Below are positions 51,147-59,860 of a stretch of DNA of 64,000 bases, piece after piece. Made by a program: the position numbers and the translations under genes. Position 1 is the first letter of the stretch. Each line of letters begins with the position of its first letter. The notes beneath the pieces were generated by a model. It was not told where the DNA came from. It saw only the letters and a program-made list of their open reading frames with translations, and ran no database searches. Source of the stretch: Paenibacillus cymbidii (GTDB taxonomy: Bacteria; Bacillota; Bacilli; Paenibacillales; NBRC-103111); the NCBI RefSeq assembly GCF_004764705.1, contig NZ_SHLX01000012.1, positions 124,001 to 188,000 on the forward strand, given 5' to 3'.

Positions 51147-52150
51147 ACGAATGCCCGTTGCGCCGCGAAGCTGAGCAGGAAGAGCGAGCCTTCCGTCAAC
51201 ACTTTGGCCGCCGCCAGCGGCAGTCCCGCCTGGTTGTGCAAGACGTACATCAGCCCGTAATTGAGCAGCAGAATCACCGCAACGAGGGCAAAATAGCGCG
51301 GCATCGAGCGCCGCAGAGCCGCCTTTTTGTTTCCGCCAAATACGTAGTTCCGGTTCATCGTATAGTTGAAAACGGAGCTGCACAGCCTGGCCCCCGCCAC
51401 GGCAATGAACAGGTTCGGCGTCGCCAGCGGAATAAGCAGCAGCAGCACAAAGTCGATCAGTGCCGACAGCAGGGACGAAGCGCTGAATTTGACGATCGGC
51501 CAATATATTTTGACGGAGTCGGCCAACGGGCGGAAGTGGGAGGAACGATTGTTGTCGAGATAAATCGTTTCGATCGTTTCTTCCCGGATGGCGACGTCCG
51601 CCGCCGGCGCGGCCAGCAGCATGTTCATTTCGTATTCGAACCGTTCGCCCGGAATGCGGCACAACCAGTCGAGCATGCGGGCGGAATAGCCGCGCAGGCC
51701 GGTCTGCGTGTCGGTGACGGCAACGCCGGTGGAAGCCCGGTAGATTAAGCGGGTGACGGCATTGCCGAAGCGGCTGCGCAGCGGCACCTTGCCGGCGAAG
51801 CGGCGGACGCCGAGCACGATTTCGCGGCCGTCTTCGCTTACGTGCCGGGCGATGCGGCCGATATCGGCCGGGGAATGCTGGCCGTCGCTGTCGGCGCAAA
51901 CGACGCCGTCTGTCGCGCCGATCGATTGCAAGTAGCGAAAGCCGGTCTTGAGCGCGCGGCCTTTGCCCCTGTTGGCGGCATGCGTCAGCACGGTGCAGCC
52001 GCTGTCCGCGGCAGCGCCGAAGATCGGCCGGTACGCTTCGCCGCTGCCGTCGTCGACGACAACGATGCGGTGCCCGCCTTCCGCCTGCAGCCGGCGAACG
52101 AGGTCAACCAGACGCGTATCGGGTTCGTAAGCCGGAATCAGTACAGTCAT
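51140..52150 (-). CDS. GT2 glycosyltransferase fused to a GtrA-like membrane domain
   Basis: 336 aa. Residues 1-215 form a GT2 domain of the polyprenyl-phosphate glycosyltransferase type (VLIPAYEPDTRL, VVDDGSG at 31-37, ADSDGQHSPADI at about 85-95). Residues about 215-336 have four hydrophobic helices with the GtrA-like TMNRNYVFG motif. Fusions and neighbouring pairs of these domains move or transfer lipid-linked sugars for cell-envelope glycosylation. GAGGAGG lies 9 bases before the ATG. The phosphodiester glycosidase gene lies 38 bases upstream, in the same direction. Confidence 0.9.
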   Translation of the reverse strand: MTVLIPAYEPDTRLVDLVRRLQAEGGHRIVVVDDGSGEAYRPIFGAAADSGCTVLTHAANRGKGRALKTGFRYLQSIGATDGVVCADSDGQHSPADIGRIARHVSEDGREIVLGVRRFAGKVPLRSRFGNAVTRLIYRASTGVAVTDTQTGLRGYSARMLDWLCRIPGERFEYEMNMLLAAPAADVAIREETIETIYLDNNRSSHFRPLADSVKIYWPIVKFSASSLLSALIDFVLLLLIPLATPNLFIAVAGARLCSSVFNYTMNRNYVFGGNKKAALRRSMPRYFALVAVILLLNYGLMYVLHNQAGLPLAAAKVLTEGSLFLLSFAAQRAFVY

Positions 52151-52188
52151 GTTGGTTTGCCTCCTCTATCGTACGCCGGATACGCTTG

Positions 52189-53112
52189 TCATTGGTGCCC
52201 TACATAAATGATGTCGCTAACGCCCCGTTCCTCTCCTTTGCCTGAAGGTTCATTCACGACTCTTCCCATAAAATACATCGTCGACGAGCCGCCGCCGTCC
52301 AGGTTGTACGCATCCGTGCAGCCGTACTGAACGAACAGGTCGGCAAATTCCGCCAGCGTCATGCCTTTGCTGTAATTTTTCATCCGGCCGTCAACGACGA
52401 TGAACACATAATGGTTCGGCGCGATCATGCCGATGCCGGTGCGCGGATTGGCGCCCTGGATCGTGCGGTTGCCGAAGTTGGTGTCGATCTTGACACTTGC
52501 GAAGTCGCCCGCGGCCTGGCCGTCCTTGACGAGAATCGGGCCGAACGAAAACGTGTTGGTCGCCCCGTCCGCCAGCAGCGCGGTAGAGGAGGAGGTCTTT
52601 TCGTCGTACGTGCGCAGCGCGCCGTTCTTCATGACGGCGAGCGCGTCGCGCGCCGGTTCGTCGCGGTACAGCACGCCGCCGCGGATGATGACGCCGTCCT
52701 TGCGGAAGCCATAGTAGTCGCCGTTGACGGCGAAGATGGCGTCGTGCGCCGAGGCGATGGCCGACGTGTCTTCGGTGATGTTGAGCCCGAACTTGTTTTT
52801 GGCCAGGGCGGTGCGCAGGTCGGCGCTGTCCGCTACCGTCACGTCGGCGACGTAATACGTAATCAGATCGGCGCCTTCGCCGCTTTGCTTTTTGGCAATT
52901 TGAACGGAAACGGTGTCGTCCTTGTAGCTCCAGTCGTCGTAAACGGGCTGGGAGCCGGCGCTGCTGGTGCTGGCCGGCTGTGTGGAAGCGGCCGGCGCGA
53001 CAACCGCCTGCACGTGTTCGATCAAGTAACGGTCGGCCGCCCAATAAGCGGCGGAGCCGATTGCCAGCAGGAACAGACCGATGGCGGCTGCGAGTTTACG
53101 TTTGCGGGTCAT
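52189..53112 (-). CDS. membrane-anchored phosphodiester glycosidase-family protein (NAGPA domain)
   Basis: 307 aa from the ATG at 53112 (GGAGGG 11 bases upstream; the in-frame start at 53154 is unsupported). A signal anchor (about 5-25), a Ser/Ala/Thr-rich linker and an NAGPA domain (VNGDYYGFRKDGVIIRGG, VVDGRMKNYSKGMTLAEFA, YNLDGGGSSTMYF). The family cleaves phosphodiester-linked sugars at the cell surface and is often found with exopolysaccharide genes. It is cotranscribed with the GT2-GtrA fusion; both likely act on an envelope glycan. Confidence 0.88.
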   Translation of the reverse strand: MTRKRKLAAAIGLFLLAIGSAAYWAADRYLIEHVQAVVAPAASTQPASTSSAGSQPVYDDWSYKDDTVSVQIAKKQSGEGADLITYYVADVTVADSADLRTALAKNKFGLNITEDTSAIASAHDAIFAVNGDYYGFRKDGVIIRGGVLYRDEPARDALAVMKNGALRTYDEKTSSSTALLADGATNTFSFGPILVKDGQAAGDFASVKIDTNFGNRTIQGANPRTGIGMIAPNHYVFIVVDGRMKNYSKGMTLAEFADLFVQYGCTDAYNLDGGGSSTMYFMGRVVNEPSGKGEERGVSDIIYVGHQ

Positions 53113-53307
53113 GGGCGGTGGATCCCTCCTGTCGCGTGTAATGGGTCTACGCACACGAGTATATCGAGGCTGGCTGAAAACCGACTGACCGCAACATTAG
53201 AGCCGGCTTAGAAAACGGGAGGACTCGCTCTACAGAATCGGTACAATGGGCTCTGGTAAACTGTTGGCATCCCCGCAGGCAAATATCGAATCAAGACGAT
53301 ATGCGCT

Positions 53308-53362
53308 TATTTCCCGGGCAATTGTCGAAGCTTGCGCCGGCAAGCGGGCCATTCGGGAAATA
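53308..53362. promoter_or_regulatory. nested inverted repeats upstream of the GntR gene
   Basis: The perfect outer arms TATTTCCCG (53308-53316) and CGGGAAATA (53354-53362) enclose a second stem GCTTGC (53330-53335) / GCAAGC (53340-53345). It sits in the 337-base divergent gap between the phosphodiester glycosidase and GntR genes. The rest of the gap is AT-rich, with TATAAT at 53412-53417, and holds no gene I can support. Confidence 0.55.
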
Positions 53363-53449
53363 TCGCCATTGACGGTGGGGATAATATTAGATATATTTTT
53401 GATAAACTATATATAATCATAAAATGACAAAGAATCGAAGGTGGAGCCG

Positions 53450-54139
53450 ATGTTGCGCACGACGGCCGACAATAAACACGATCTCGTTACTCAGATCGTG
53501 CAGCAGATCAAGGACAAAATACTGGAAGGCTCGCTGAAACCCGGCGAGCGGATCGTCGAGATCAAGCTGGCGAAGGAGCTCGGCATCAGCCAGACGCCGA
53601 TCCGCGAGGCGATTCGTCAGCTGGCGGGGGAAGGCATCGTGACGATCGTGCTCAACCGCGGCGCGGTTATTCGCAGTCTGAGCGCGCAGGACGTGTTCGA
53701 GATTTATTCGCTGCGCTCCTCGCTCGAAGGGCTGGCCATCCGGCTGGCGGTGCAAAACGCGACGATGAACGACATCAAGCATTTGGAAGCGTTTTATCGC
53801 GAAATGGAGCTCAAGCTGGAAGATGATTCCATCGAGTCGCTTTCGGAAGACTCTTCCTATATTCACCGTTATATTCTGAAGCTGTCGAAGCATGAGTTGC
53901 TCGAATTTACGTTTCAGCCCGTTTCGTTCCGCATTACGTGGGTCAATCGCATTTTGGGCCGATCTTACAGCAAACGGCAAGAGGTGGAGGAGCACCGGGA
54001 GTTGATCGAAGCGCTCCAGAAGCGGGACCCCGACGAAGCAGAACGTATCATGCGGGCGCACATCCATCGTTCGTACCGCGGTTTCCTGGCTATCGGCCTG
54101 ATCGATGAGACGGAATTGACGCGCAACGAGTGGATTTGA
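53450..54139 (+). CDS. GntR-family regulator (FadR/FCD subfamily)
   Basis: 229 aa. An N-terminal winged HTH (LKPGERIVEIKLAKELGISQ, about 30-50, then TPIREAIRQLAGEGIV) and a C-terminal all-helical FCD domain (Y-S-L-R-S-S-L-E-G to the end) that binds organic acids, often sugar acids. AAGGTGG sits just before the ATG; GTG at 53441 is an alternative. It precedes the membrane AraC gene and probably regulates the following operon or itself. Confidence 0.88.
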   Translation: MLRTTADNKHDLVTQIVQQIKDKILEGSLKPGERIVEIKLAKELGISQTPIREAIRQLAGEGIVTIVLNRGAVIRSLSAQDVFEIYSLRSSLEGLAIRLAVQNATMNDIKHLEAFYREMELKLEDDSIESLSEDSSYIHRYILKLSKHELLEFTFQPVSFRITWVNRILGRSYSKRQEVEEHRELIEALQKRDPDEAERIMRAHIHRSYRGFLAIGLIDETELTRNEWI

Positions 54140-54192
54140 GCGGAAACGAGCGATCGATCGTCCTGGGATCGAACGTTCAGGGAGGGAATGGC

Positions 54193-56433
54193 ATGCGGCG
54201 AAAACCGGACTGGCGGCACAGTCATTTCGTGCGTCTGGTTCTCTCATATTGCTTGCTGGCGGTGTTGCTCGTCGGAGCGGCAGGCGGCTATTTGTACAAC
54301 CGCGCCAATGCTGTGATGGCCGAGGAGATGAGCAAGGACAGCCAAACGACGCTCGCCAATATCCGCGACTATCTGGAGCAGACGCTGCTGCGCAAATACG
54401 AAGATACGTTCGTCACGAAGGCGATGACGACGGTCAATCCGGCCGGCACGGACGATCTTCTGGTGCTGCTGGAGAACGATCCGGCCAATTACATGTACAA
54501 AATCCGCAGCCTGATCGACGATATGGGCATCATCGCCTCTGCCAACGAAGGGCTTGCGGGCATCAGCATTTATATCAAGCGGGCGAATTACGTCATGAAC
54601 GAATCGTATTATTATCACGACGCCGCCAGCTCGCCTGACGCCGCGTTCGTGCAAACGCTCGGCGACGTGCCGCCGTACCGATGGATCAAACGGACGAAGG
54701 GCGGCACCGGCGAACAAGTGCTGACGTATGTTTACACGCTGCCATACAAATTCCTGCATCAATACACGCTCGGCTACCTGTACATCGACATCCGTCTGGA
54801 TTATCTGGAGCGGACGATTCGGCAAATGACCGGTTCGGTGCAAGGCACATTGCTTCTTTTCGACAAGGACGGGACGCCGATTTTCGAGCATCAGCAAGGC
54901 GGAGCGAGCGTAATGGCGTTAGTGGACGGTGCCATCGCCCGAGGCGGCTCGGAGCTCGGTGTGGCGGAAGACGACGCCGGTCGCAACATGATCGCCTTCA
55001 TGCCGGCAGATGCTTCCCGCAACGGATGGAGCTACGTGCTCGTCAAGCCGATGAGCTCTTTCTACCTGACGACGGACAAATTCAAGCGCGATATTATTCG
55101 CTGCTGCCTGCTGATTGTGTTGACCGGTCTGCTGTCCGCTTATGTGGTGTCGAGCCGCATTTATTTGCCGCTCAAGCGGCTTGTGCTGCGCATCGGCGAG
55201 CATTACGACAACAACGGAACGCTTGCGCGCGGCAACGGCAACGAATTCAACGTGATCGATTCGTTCCTGCAATACACCGACCGGAAACTGATCCGGCTCC
55301 AGGACCAGGTGCGCGGCCAAAATCTGCTTCATCTGATCCACGGCAACATTGGCGCGATCGGCGATCTTGCCGCCGTTCCGGTCCATGTTCGTTATGTGCC
55401 GGTTCATCTTCGCTGCGCCGACGGCGCGCCGGAAGTTTTGAACGATTGGGTGGCCGCCCTGCAGCCGGTCGTTCCGTTCGATTCCGTCGGCATCAACAGC
55501 CAGGAGGCGGCGCTGCTGTTTTATCCCGATCCGGCGGAAGCGGGCGGCGACCGCGCCGTATTCGAACAGCTGCTGACGCATCTGGGCCGCTGTCCCGCAG
55601 CGCCGCTCTTGTCCATTGGCATCGGCGAAGCTGTCGCTTCCATGGAAGACATTCATCATGCTTATGCGCATGCCGTTTACTCCTGCGGGTACAGCTTCGT
55701 TTACGGCTATCCCGCGGTCATCCGCTATGAGGACATCCGCCATCGCCGGCCGCAGCATATCGCTTTTGCTTATGAAACCTACTTCAACGGCCTGCTTGCC
55801 GGCGACCGCCAGCTGACGGAGACGCTGATCGACGGCTTAGCGGCGTCGCTGGCCGAGCCGACGCTGCTGCTGGAATCGCTGGAGGTCAACGTGATGCAGT
55901 TTGCAACCTCGCTCTCCGGTTTTGTGATCGATCGCGGGCTGCAGGAGCTTTTTCCCGGTGCAAGCTTGTTTGTCGAAGCGAAAAAAACGACGCTGCACGA
56001 AACCGTGCTATGGATGAAGGGATGCGGCGAACGGATCGCGTCGTATTGCGCCGCCCGCGCCTCGAACGGCCATCAGCAGCTGATGCTCGAGCTGAAGCGG
56101 TATATCGACGAGCATCCGGAAGACGACATTTCGCTCGATTGGTTGGCAGAACGGGCCGGCATGACGCCGAATTACGTTTCCGCACTTTTTCGCGAGGCGC
56201 TGCACCTGCCGTTCAACGAATACGTCAACAAGGTCCGATTGGAAAAAGCGGCCGCGCTGCTGCTGGAGACGTCGTCTTCGGTATCGGAGATCGCCGAGCG
56301 GACCGGCTACCGTTACGCGCAGTATTTCATCCGCAAGTTCAAGGCCAAATATGGCGTTACGCCGACCCAATACAGGCAGGCGTTTGCCCCCTATGGCAGC
56401 GGCGCGGCGGGGTCGTCGGAAGCGTTGTCGTAA
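54193..56433 (+). CDS. AraC-family regulator with membrane-anchored extracellular sensor (paralogue)
   Basis: 746 aa with the same architecture as the protein at 13675: a membrane helix (about 13-38), an extracellular sensor (about 40-290), a second helix (about 300-322), a middle domain and a C-terminal double HTH (about 640-740; ISLDWLAERAGMTPNYVS and SVSEIAERTGYRYAQYF). Shared phrases such as RLVLSY and LLRKYEDTFVTK/FLRQYEDAFFSK mark them as paralogues. The ATG at 54193 follows GGGAGGG by 6 bases. It probably controls the importer at 58941-62493, although two other genes lie between. Confidence 0.88.
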   Translation: MRRKPDWRHSHFVRLVLSYCLLAVLLVGAAGGYLYNRANAVMAEEMSKDSQTTLANIRDYLEQTLLRKYEDTFVTKAMTTVNPAGTDDLLVLLENDPANYMYKIRSLIDDMGIIASANEGLAGISIYIKRANYVMNESYYYHDAASSPDAAFVQTLGDVPPYRWIKRTKGGTGEQVLTYVYTLPYKFLHQYTLGYLYIDIRLDYLERTIRQMTGSVQGTLLLFDKDGTPIFEHQQGGASVMALVDGAIARGGSELGVAEDDAGRNMIAFMPADASRNGWSYVLVKPMSSFYLTTDKFKRDIIRCCLLIVLTGLLSAYVVSSRIYLPLKRLVLRIGEHYDNNGTLARGNGNEFNVIDSFLQYTDRKLIRLQDQVRGQNLLHLIHGNIGAIGDLAAVPVHVRYVPVHLRCADGAPEVLNDWVAALQPVVPFDSVGINSQEAALLFYPDPAEAGGDRAVFEQLLTHLGRCPAAPLLSIGIGEAVASMEDIHHAYAHAVYSCGYSFVYGYPAVIRYEDIRHRRPQHIAFAYETYFNGLLAGDRQLTETLIDGLAASLAEPTLLLESLEVNVMQFATSLSGFVIDRGLQELFPGASLFVEAKKTTLHETVLWMKGCGERIASYCAARASNGHQQLMLELKRYIDEHPEDDISLDWLAERAGMTPNYVSALFREALHLPFNEYVNKVRLEKAAALLLETSSSVSEIAERTGYRYAQYFIRKFKAKYGVTPTQYRQAFAPYGSGAAGSSEALS

Positions 56434-56449
56434 CGGGAATTTCGTACGA

Positions 56450-57118
56450 ATGACCCATCTCGGATATGGCACCTGGCTGAACTCTGTTGTGACGTCGCAA
56501 AGGCTCCCGTTTCATTTCGCCGAAAGAGGCAGTGTCGACCCGCATTTGCGTTGGTGCTGGAGAACGAGACATTTACTAAAAGTACACGATCATTTTCTCA
56601 AAAACGGGATCCGGGTTTCTGAACCTTACCATGGCCCCGACGGCAAACCATATTTTGATTTTTGGGCTACCGCAGAAGGTACGCGGCTCACGGCAGTGGA
56701 GGACAATACTTTAAAGAGCAAGGGATTCAAACCTTCTTTCACGAGGATTGGCGTTCGGGATTTGCGCGAGGCCGGCAAGTGGTATCAAGAATTTGTCGGA
56801 ATGAAGGTTCATGAGGATCACAGCGAAGACGGCTACCTGTATTTGTCTCTGACCGAAAATTTCTCGGATGCCCATCGAGCCGTATGGATGCTGGAGCAAC
56901 TGCCGAGCGATGCTTATACAGGCAAAATCAACGGACCCGTTCGACCGTTGACGTTGATTAAAAACCGGCAGGATTTTTTTGATTATCATCGCTATTTGCA
57001 AAACAGCGGGGTGGAGTGCGGCGATATAGGGGGACATTTGGATCAGGGAAGGGTCTTATTCCATTTCTATGACATGGACGGCAACCGATTTAACGTCACG
57101 CATTGCAAACCGATTTGA
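56450..57118 (+). pseudogene. VOC-family (glyoxalase-like) protein lacking its N-terminal half-domain
   Basis: The frame from the ATG at 56450 gives 222 aa. The second VOC module is intact (FKPSFTRIGVRDLREAGKWYQ from about residue 95, RVLFHFYDMDGNRFNV at the end), but in the first only the last ~50 residues (GIRVSEPYHGPDGKPYFDF onward) are recognisable; the preceding ~45 do not look like VOC sequence. No good ribosome binding site exists near 56450, and the gene is less GC-rich than its neighbours. A 5'-truncated remnant is the simplest reading; a short functional variant is possible. Confidence 0.55.
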
Positions 57119-57141
57119 TTTAACGAAACGAATAAGGAGCC

Positions 57142-57167
57142 AAGGCCATTCATTTCCGGATGGCCTT
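57142..57167. terminator. hairpin between the convergent VOC and HD-GYP genes
   Basis: AAGGCCAT (57142-57149) and ATGGCCTT (57160-57167) form a perfect 8-bp stem between two convergent genes. T-tract weak on both strands. Confidence 0.5.
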
Positions 57168-57196
57168 ATTCATATCCGGGTACTCCACCTTCTCCC

Positions 57197-58624
57197 CTAA
57201 GGCTGCCCCATGGCCTCCGGAACAACCAATTCCCCGTTACGGCAAAGTTGAACAAAGGCGGAGACGCATTCGGGATCGAAGTGGGTGCCGCCGCCTTCGA
57301 TAATCACCTGCAGCGCACGTTCCTGGGACCAGGGCTCGCGATACGATCTTCGCGAGGTCAACGCATCGTACACGTCCGCAATGGCTGCGATTCTGGCGAG
57401 CAAGGAAATTTCTGTGCCTTTCAGCTTGTCCGGATACCCCGTGCCGTCCCATTTTTCGTGATGGTGCCGGATGACGGACAGCTCTTCGGCCATGAACCCG
57501 ATATATTTGCACATCTCGTAAGCTATAACCGGATGCTGCTCGATCACGTTTCTTTCGTCTGCGTCCAGCTTCCCCGGTTTGTTCAGGATCTCGCTGGGAA
57601 TCTGTATTTTCCCTACATCGTGAATGAGACCGCCGCGTGCCAGAGCCCGCACCAGCTCGGGGTTCAGATTCATGGCCCGGGCCAGCTGCAAGCCGTACAT
57701 GGCTACGCGGTAATTGTGACCGGCCGTATATTCATCTTTGGTTTCCGTGGCGACAATCAGATTTTTCATGCTGCTGGAGATACTGATGCGAAGTTGACCC
57801 GAGGATGGATGGCCATTCGTCTGATGAACGGTTTGTGTGACAGTTAGATTCGAACGGTATTGGGCAATGATGCCGAACATCAGCATCAAGGCCGACACGG
57901 CGAGGACAACATGATACAGCCACCAGGCCAATGTCCACATCATCGTGGTGACCATGATGCATTCGGTGACGGAAAGCAGAACGGAACCGAATACGATAGC
58001 CGCATGCAAAGGAAATGTGACGATCCGAAATTGCTGAAAATACCTTTTGGCTGCCAAAAGATACAGAAGGATGGTGAGAGAAGCTGCCAAATAATTAATC
58101 GGCGTGAAATCGATCGGAATGAAGTTGGACAGGTCGGGATAAAGAAGCGCCGCGATATTCATCAGGACGATAATGGTTACCCAGCCAACGACAATACTTC
58201 TCCGATGCTTCGACACCATGCGGATCATGATGTGGTCCGACGATAAGGTCGAGAGGAAAATCCAGATTGCGCACGTTGTCATCGCGACTTGGGAGGAAAC
58301 GCCTGCCAGGTGGTGCTGATCGGCAATGATGAACCCGGGGGTAGAGAGGGCGTGAATGAGAAAAAAACCGTTCAGGGACAGAATGGCCAATGCCAGCATG
58401 AGCGCGCTCATATCCCGAAGTCGAATTCCCGTCCAGCCGACGGCAACGGCACTGACGGCCAAGGCAAGAAGGGTGGGAGAAATCACGTAAAAGTGGAAGC
58501 GGGGGAGATCCCACATGGTATCGTGTCCGGGGAACGCGACAAGATACGCATACCCGAGAAGAAGAACGACAGTGGTTATTGACATGACGAATAATAAAGA
58601 ACGCGGCGAACGCGGCATCATCAT
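57197..58624 (-). CDS. HD-GYP-domain cyclic-di-GMP phosphodiesterase with membrane domain
   Basis: 475 aa. About seven to eight hydrophobic helices (residues 10-255) and a C-terminal HD-GYP domain with GLIHDVGKI and HHHEKWDGTGYP, the full metal and GYP motif set. It hydrolyses cyclic-di-GMP (or a related nucleotide) in response to a membrane signal. The ATG at 58624 follows GGAAAG by 6 bases. It is transcribed against the surrounding importer module, separating the membrane AraC from its presumed transporter genes. It is less GC-rich than its neighbours, which suggests a later insertion. Confidence 0.9.
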   Translation of the reverse strand: MMMPRSPRSLLFVMSITTVVLLLGYAYLVAFPGHDTMWDLPRFHFYVISPTLLALAVSAVAVGWTGIRLRDMSALMLALAILSLNGFFLIHALSTPGFIIADQHHLAGVSSQVAMTTCAIWIFLSTLSSDHIMIRMVSKHRRSIVVGWVTIIVLMNIAALLYPDLSNFIPIDFTPINYLAASLTILLYLLAAKRYFQQFRIVTFPLHAAIVFGSVLLSVTECIMVTTMMWTLAWWLYHVVLAVSALMLMFGIIAQYRSNLTVTQTVHQTNGHPSSGQLRISISSSMKNLIVATETKDEYTAGHNYRVAMYGLQLARAMNLNPELVRALARGGLIHDVGKIQIPSEILNKPGKLDADERNVIEQHPVIAYEMCKYIGFMAEELSVIRHHHEKWDGTGYPDKLKGTEISLLARIAAIADVYDALTSRRSYREPWSQERALQVIIEGGGTHFDPECVSAFVQLCRNGELVVPEAMGQP

Positions 58625-58725
58625 ACCCACTTTCCGTTACAGGTTTTCTTCCAAAGCCGTATGTTCAGGATTCGACACCAGTCGTGTCAAATCCTGCTAA
58701 TTATCGTTTTCCTATTCGGCCGACC

Positions 58726-58815
58726 GGGCTCTTGCTTCGAGCCCTCTTCCGTCCGGTTCACCGCCGATTTCCGTTCCGCTGCGGCAAAACACCGCCGATT
58801 GTTGCTTTTTATAAT
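58726..58815 (+). promoter_or_regulatory. direct-repeat promoter of the second importer
   Basis: CACCGCCGATT occurs perfectly at 58759-58769 and 58790-58800 (31-base period, three helical turns), directly before TATAAT (58810-58815) where a -35 is missing. A hairpin GGGCTC (58726-58731) / GAGCCC (58739-58744) lies just upstream. The rest of the 316-base gap 58625-58940 contains no gene I can support. Confidence 0.6.
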
Positions 58816-58940
58816 GGTTTCGAGGTTATTATTATAGCCGCCGGGGCGTTCGGGGCGATACAGTGGAAGCAAACAGCGAGGACGAAGGCAACCGCAGCAC
58901 GGGCGGCGGCTTCGTCAACAACAGAAATGGGGCGCAAGCA

Positions 58941-59840
58941 ATGACGAGGCAATACGCGAAGTGCAAATATTTGTTCCTGCTGCTGCTCCCCGCGCTCGTC
59001 TGGTACACGATCTTTTCCTACGGGCCGTTGTACGGCGTGCAGCTGGCGTTTAAGGAATTTCGCATTTTGCAGGGCATCGGCGGCAGCCCGTGGATCGGCT
59101 TTCACTATTTCGAGATGATGCTGAACGGGTCGCAGGATTTTTTCCAAATTGTACGCAATACGCTCGTGCTTAGCTTCTACCATATCGTCTTCGGCTTCCC
59201 GGCGCCGATCGTGCTGGCGCTGCTGTTCAACGAGCTGCGGCTGCAATGGTTCAAGAAGCTGGCGCAGGCGATATCGTATTTGCCGCATTTTTTCTCCTGG
59301 GTTGTGCTGTCGGGCTTCCTGATTACGGTGCTGTCGCCGTCGACCGGCGTCGTCAACCAACTGCTGGAGCTCGTCCATCTGAAGCCGATTTATTTTATCG
59401 GCGATCCGCATTATTTTCGCTTCACGCTGGTCGTGTCGGGCATCTGGAAAGAAGTCGGCTGGGGCGCGATCATCTATTTGGCGGCGCTGGCCAGCACCGA
59501 CCCGCAGTTGTACGAAGCCGCCGTGATCGACGGCGCCGGCCGCTGGAAGCAGCTGCTGCACATCACGCTTCCTTCGTTGATCCCGGTCGTATCGATCATG
59601 CTCATCTTCCGCATCGGCGGCATTCTCGACGCAGGCTTCGACCAGGTGCTCAATCTGTACACGCCCGCGACGTACCAGGTCGCCGATATCCTCGACACTT
59701 ACGTCTACCGGCTCGGCCTCGAACAAATGCAGTTCGGCTTCGCCACTGCCGTCGGCCTGTTCAAGAACGTGATCGCCTTTGCGCTGGTGCTGCTCGCCAA
59801 TTACGCGGTGCGAAAGTCGGGCGAAGAAGGATTACTTTGA
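58941..59840 (+). CDS. ABC carbohydrate permease (LplB-type, CUT1)
   Basis: 299 aa from the ATG at 58941 (GGGG 8 bases upstream); a GTG at 58863 would add 26 residues, similar to the extension of the paralogue at 16163. It has six predicted helices and an EAA loop (YEAAVIDGAGRWKQLLHITL). It is closely similar to the permease at 16163 along the whole length (YGPLYGVQLAFKEF, IWKEVGWGAIIYLAALAS). Partner of 59861 and 60889. No ATPase is encoded next to it. Confidence 0.92.
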   Translation: MTRQYAKCKYLFLLLLPALVWYTIFSYGPLYGVQLAFKEFRILQGIGGSPWIGFHYFEMMLNGSQDFFQIVRNTLVLSFYHIVFGFPAPIVLALLFNELRLQWFKKLAQAISYLPHFFSWVVLSGFLITVLSPSTGVVNQLLELVHLKPIYFIGDPHYFRFTLVVSGIWKEVGWGAIIYLAALASTDPQLYEAAVIDGAGRWKQLLHITLPSLIPVVSIMLIFRIGGILDAGFDQVLNLYTPATYQVADILDTYVYRLGLEQMQFGFATAVGLFKNVIAFALVLLANYAVRKSGEEGLL

Positions 59841-59860
59841 TCAAGAAAGGATGAAGCCCG

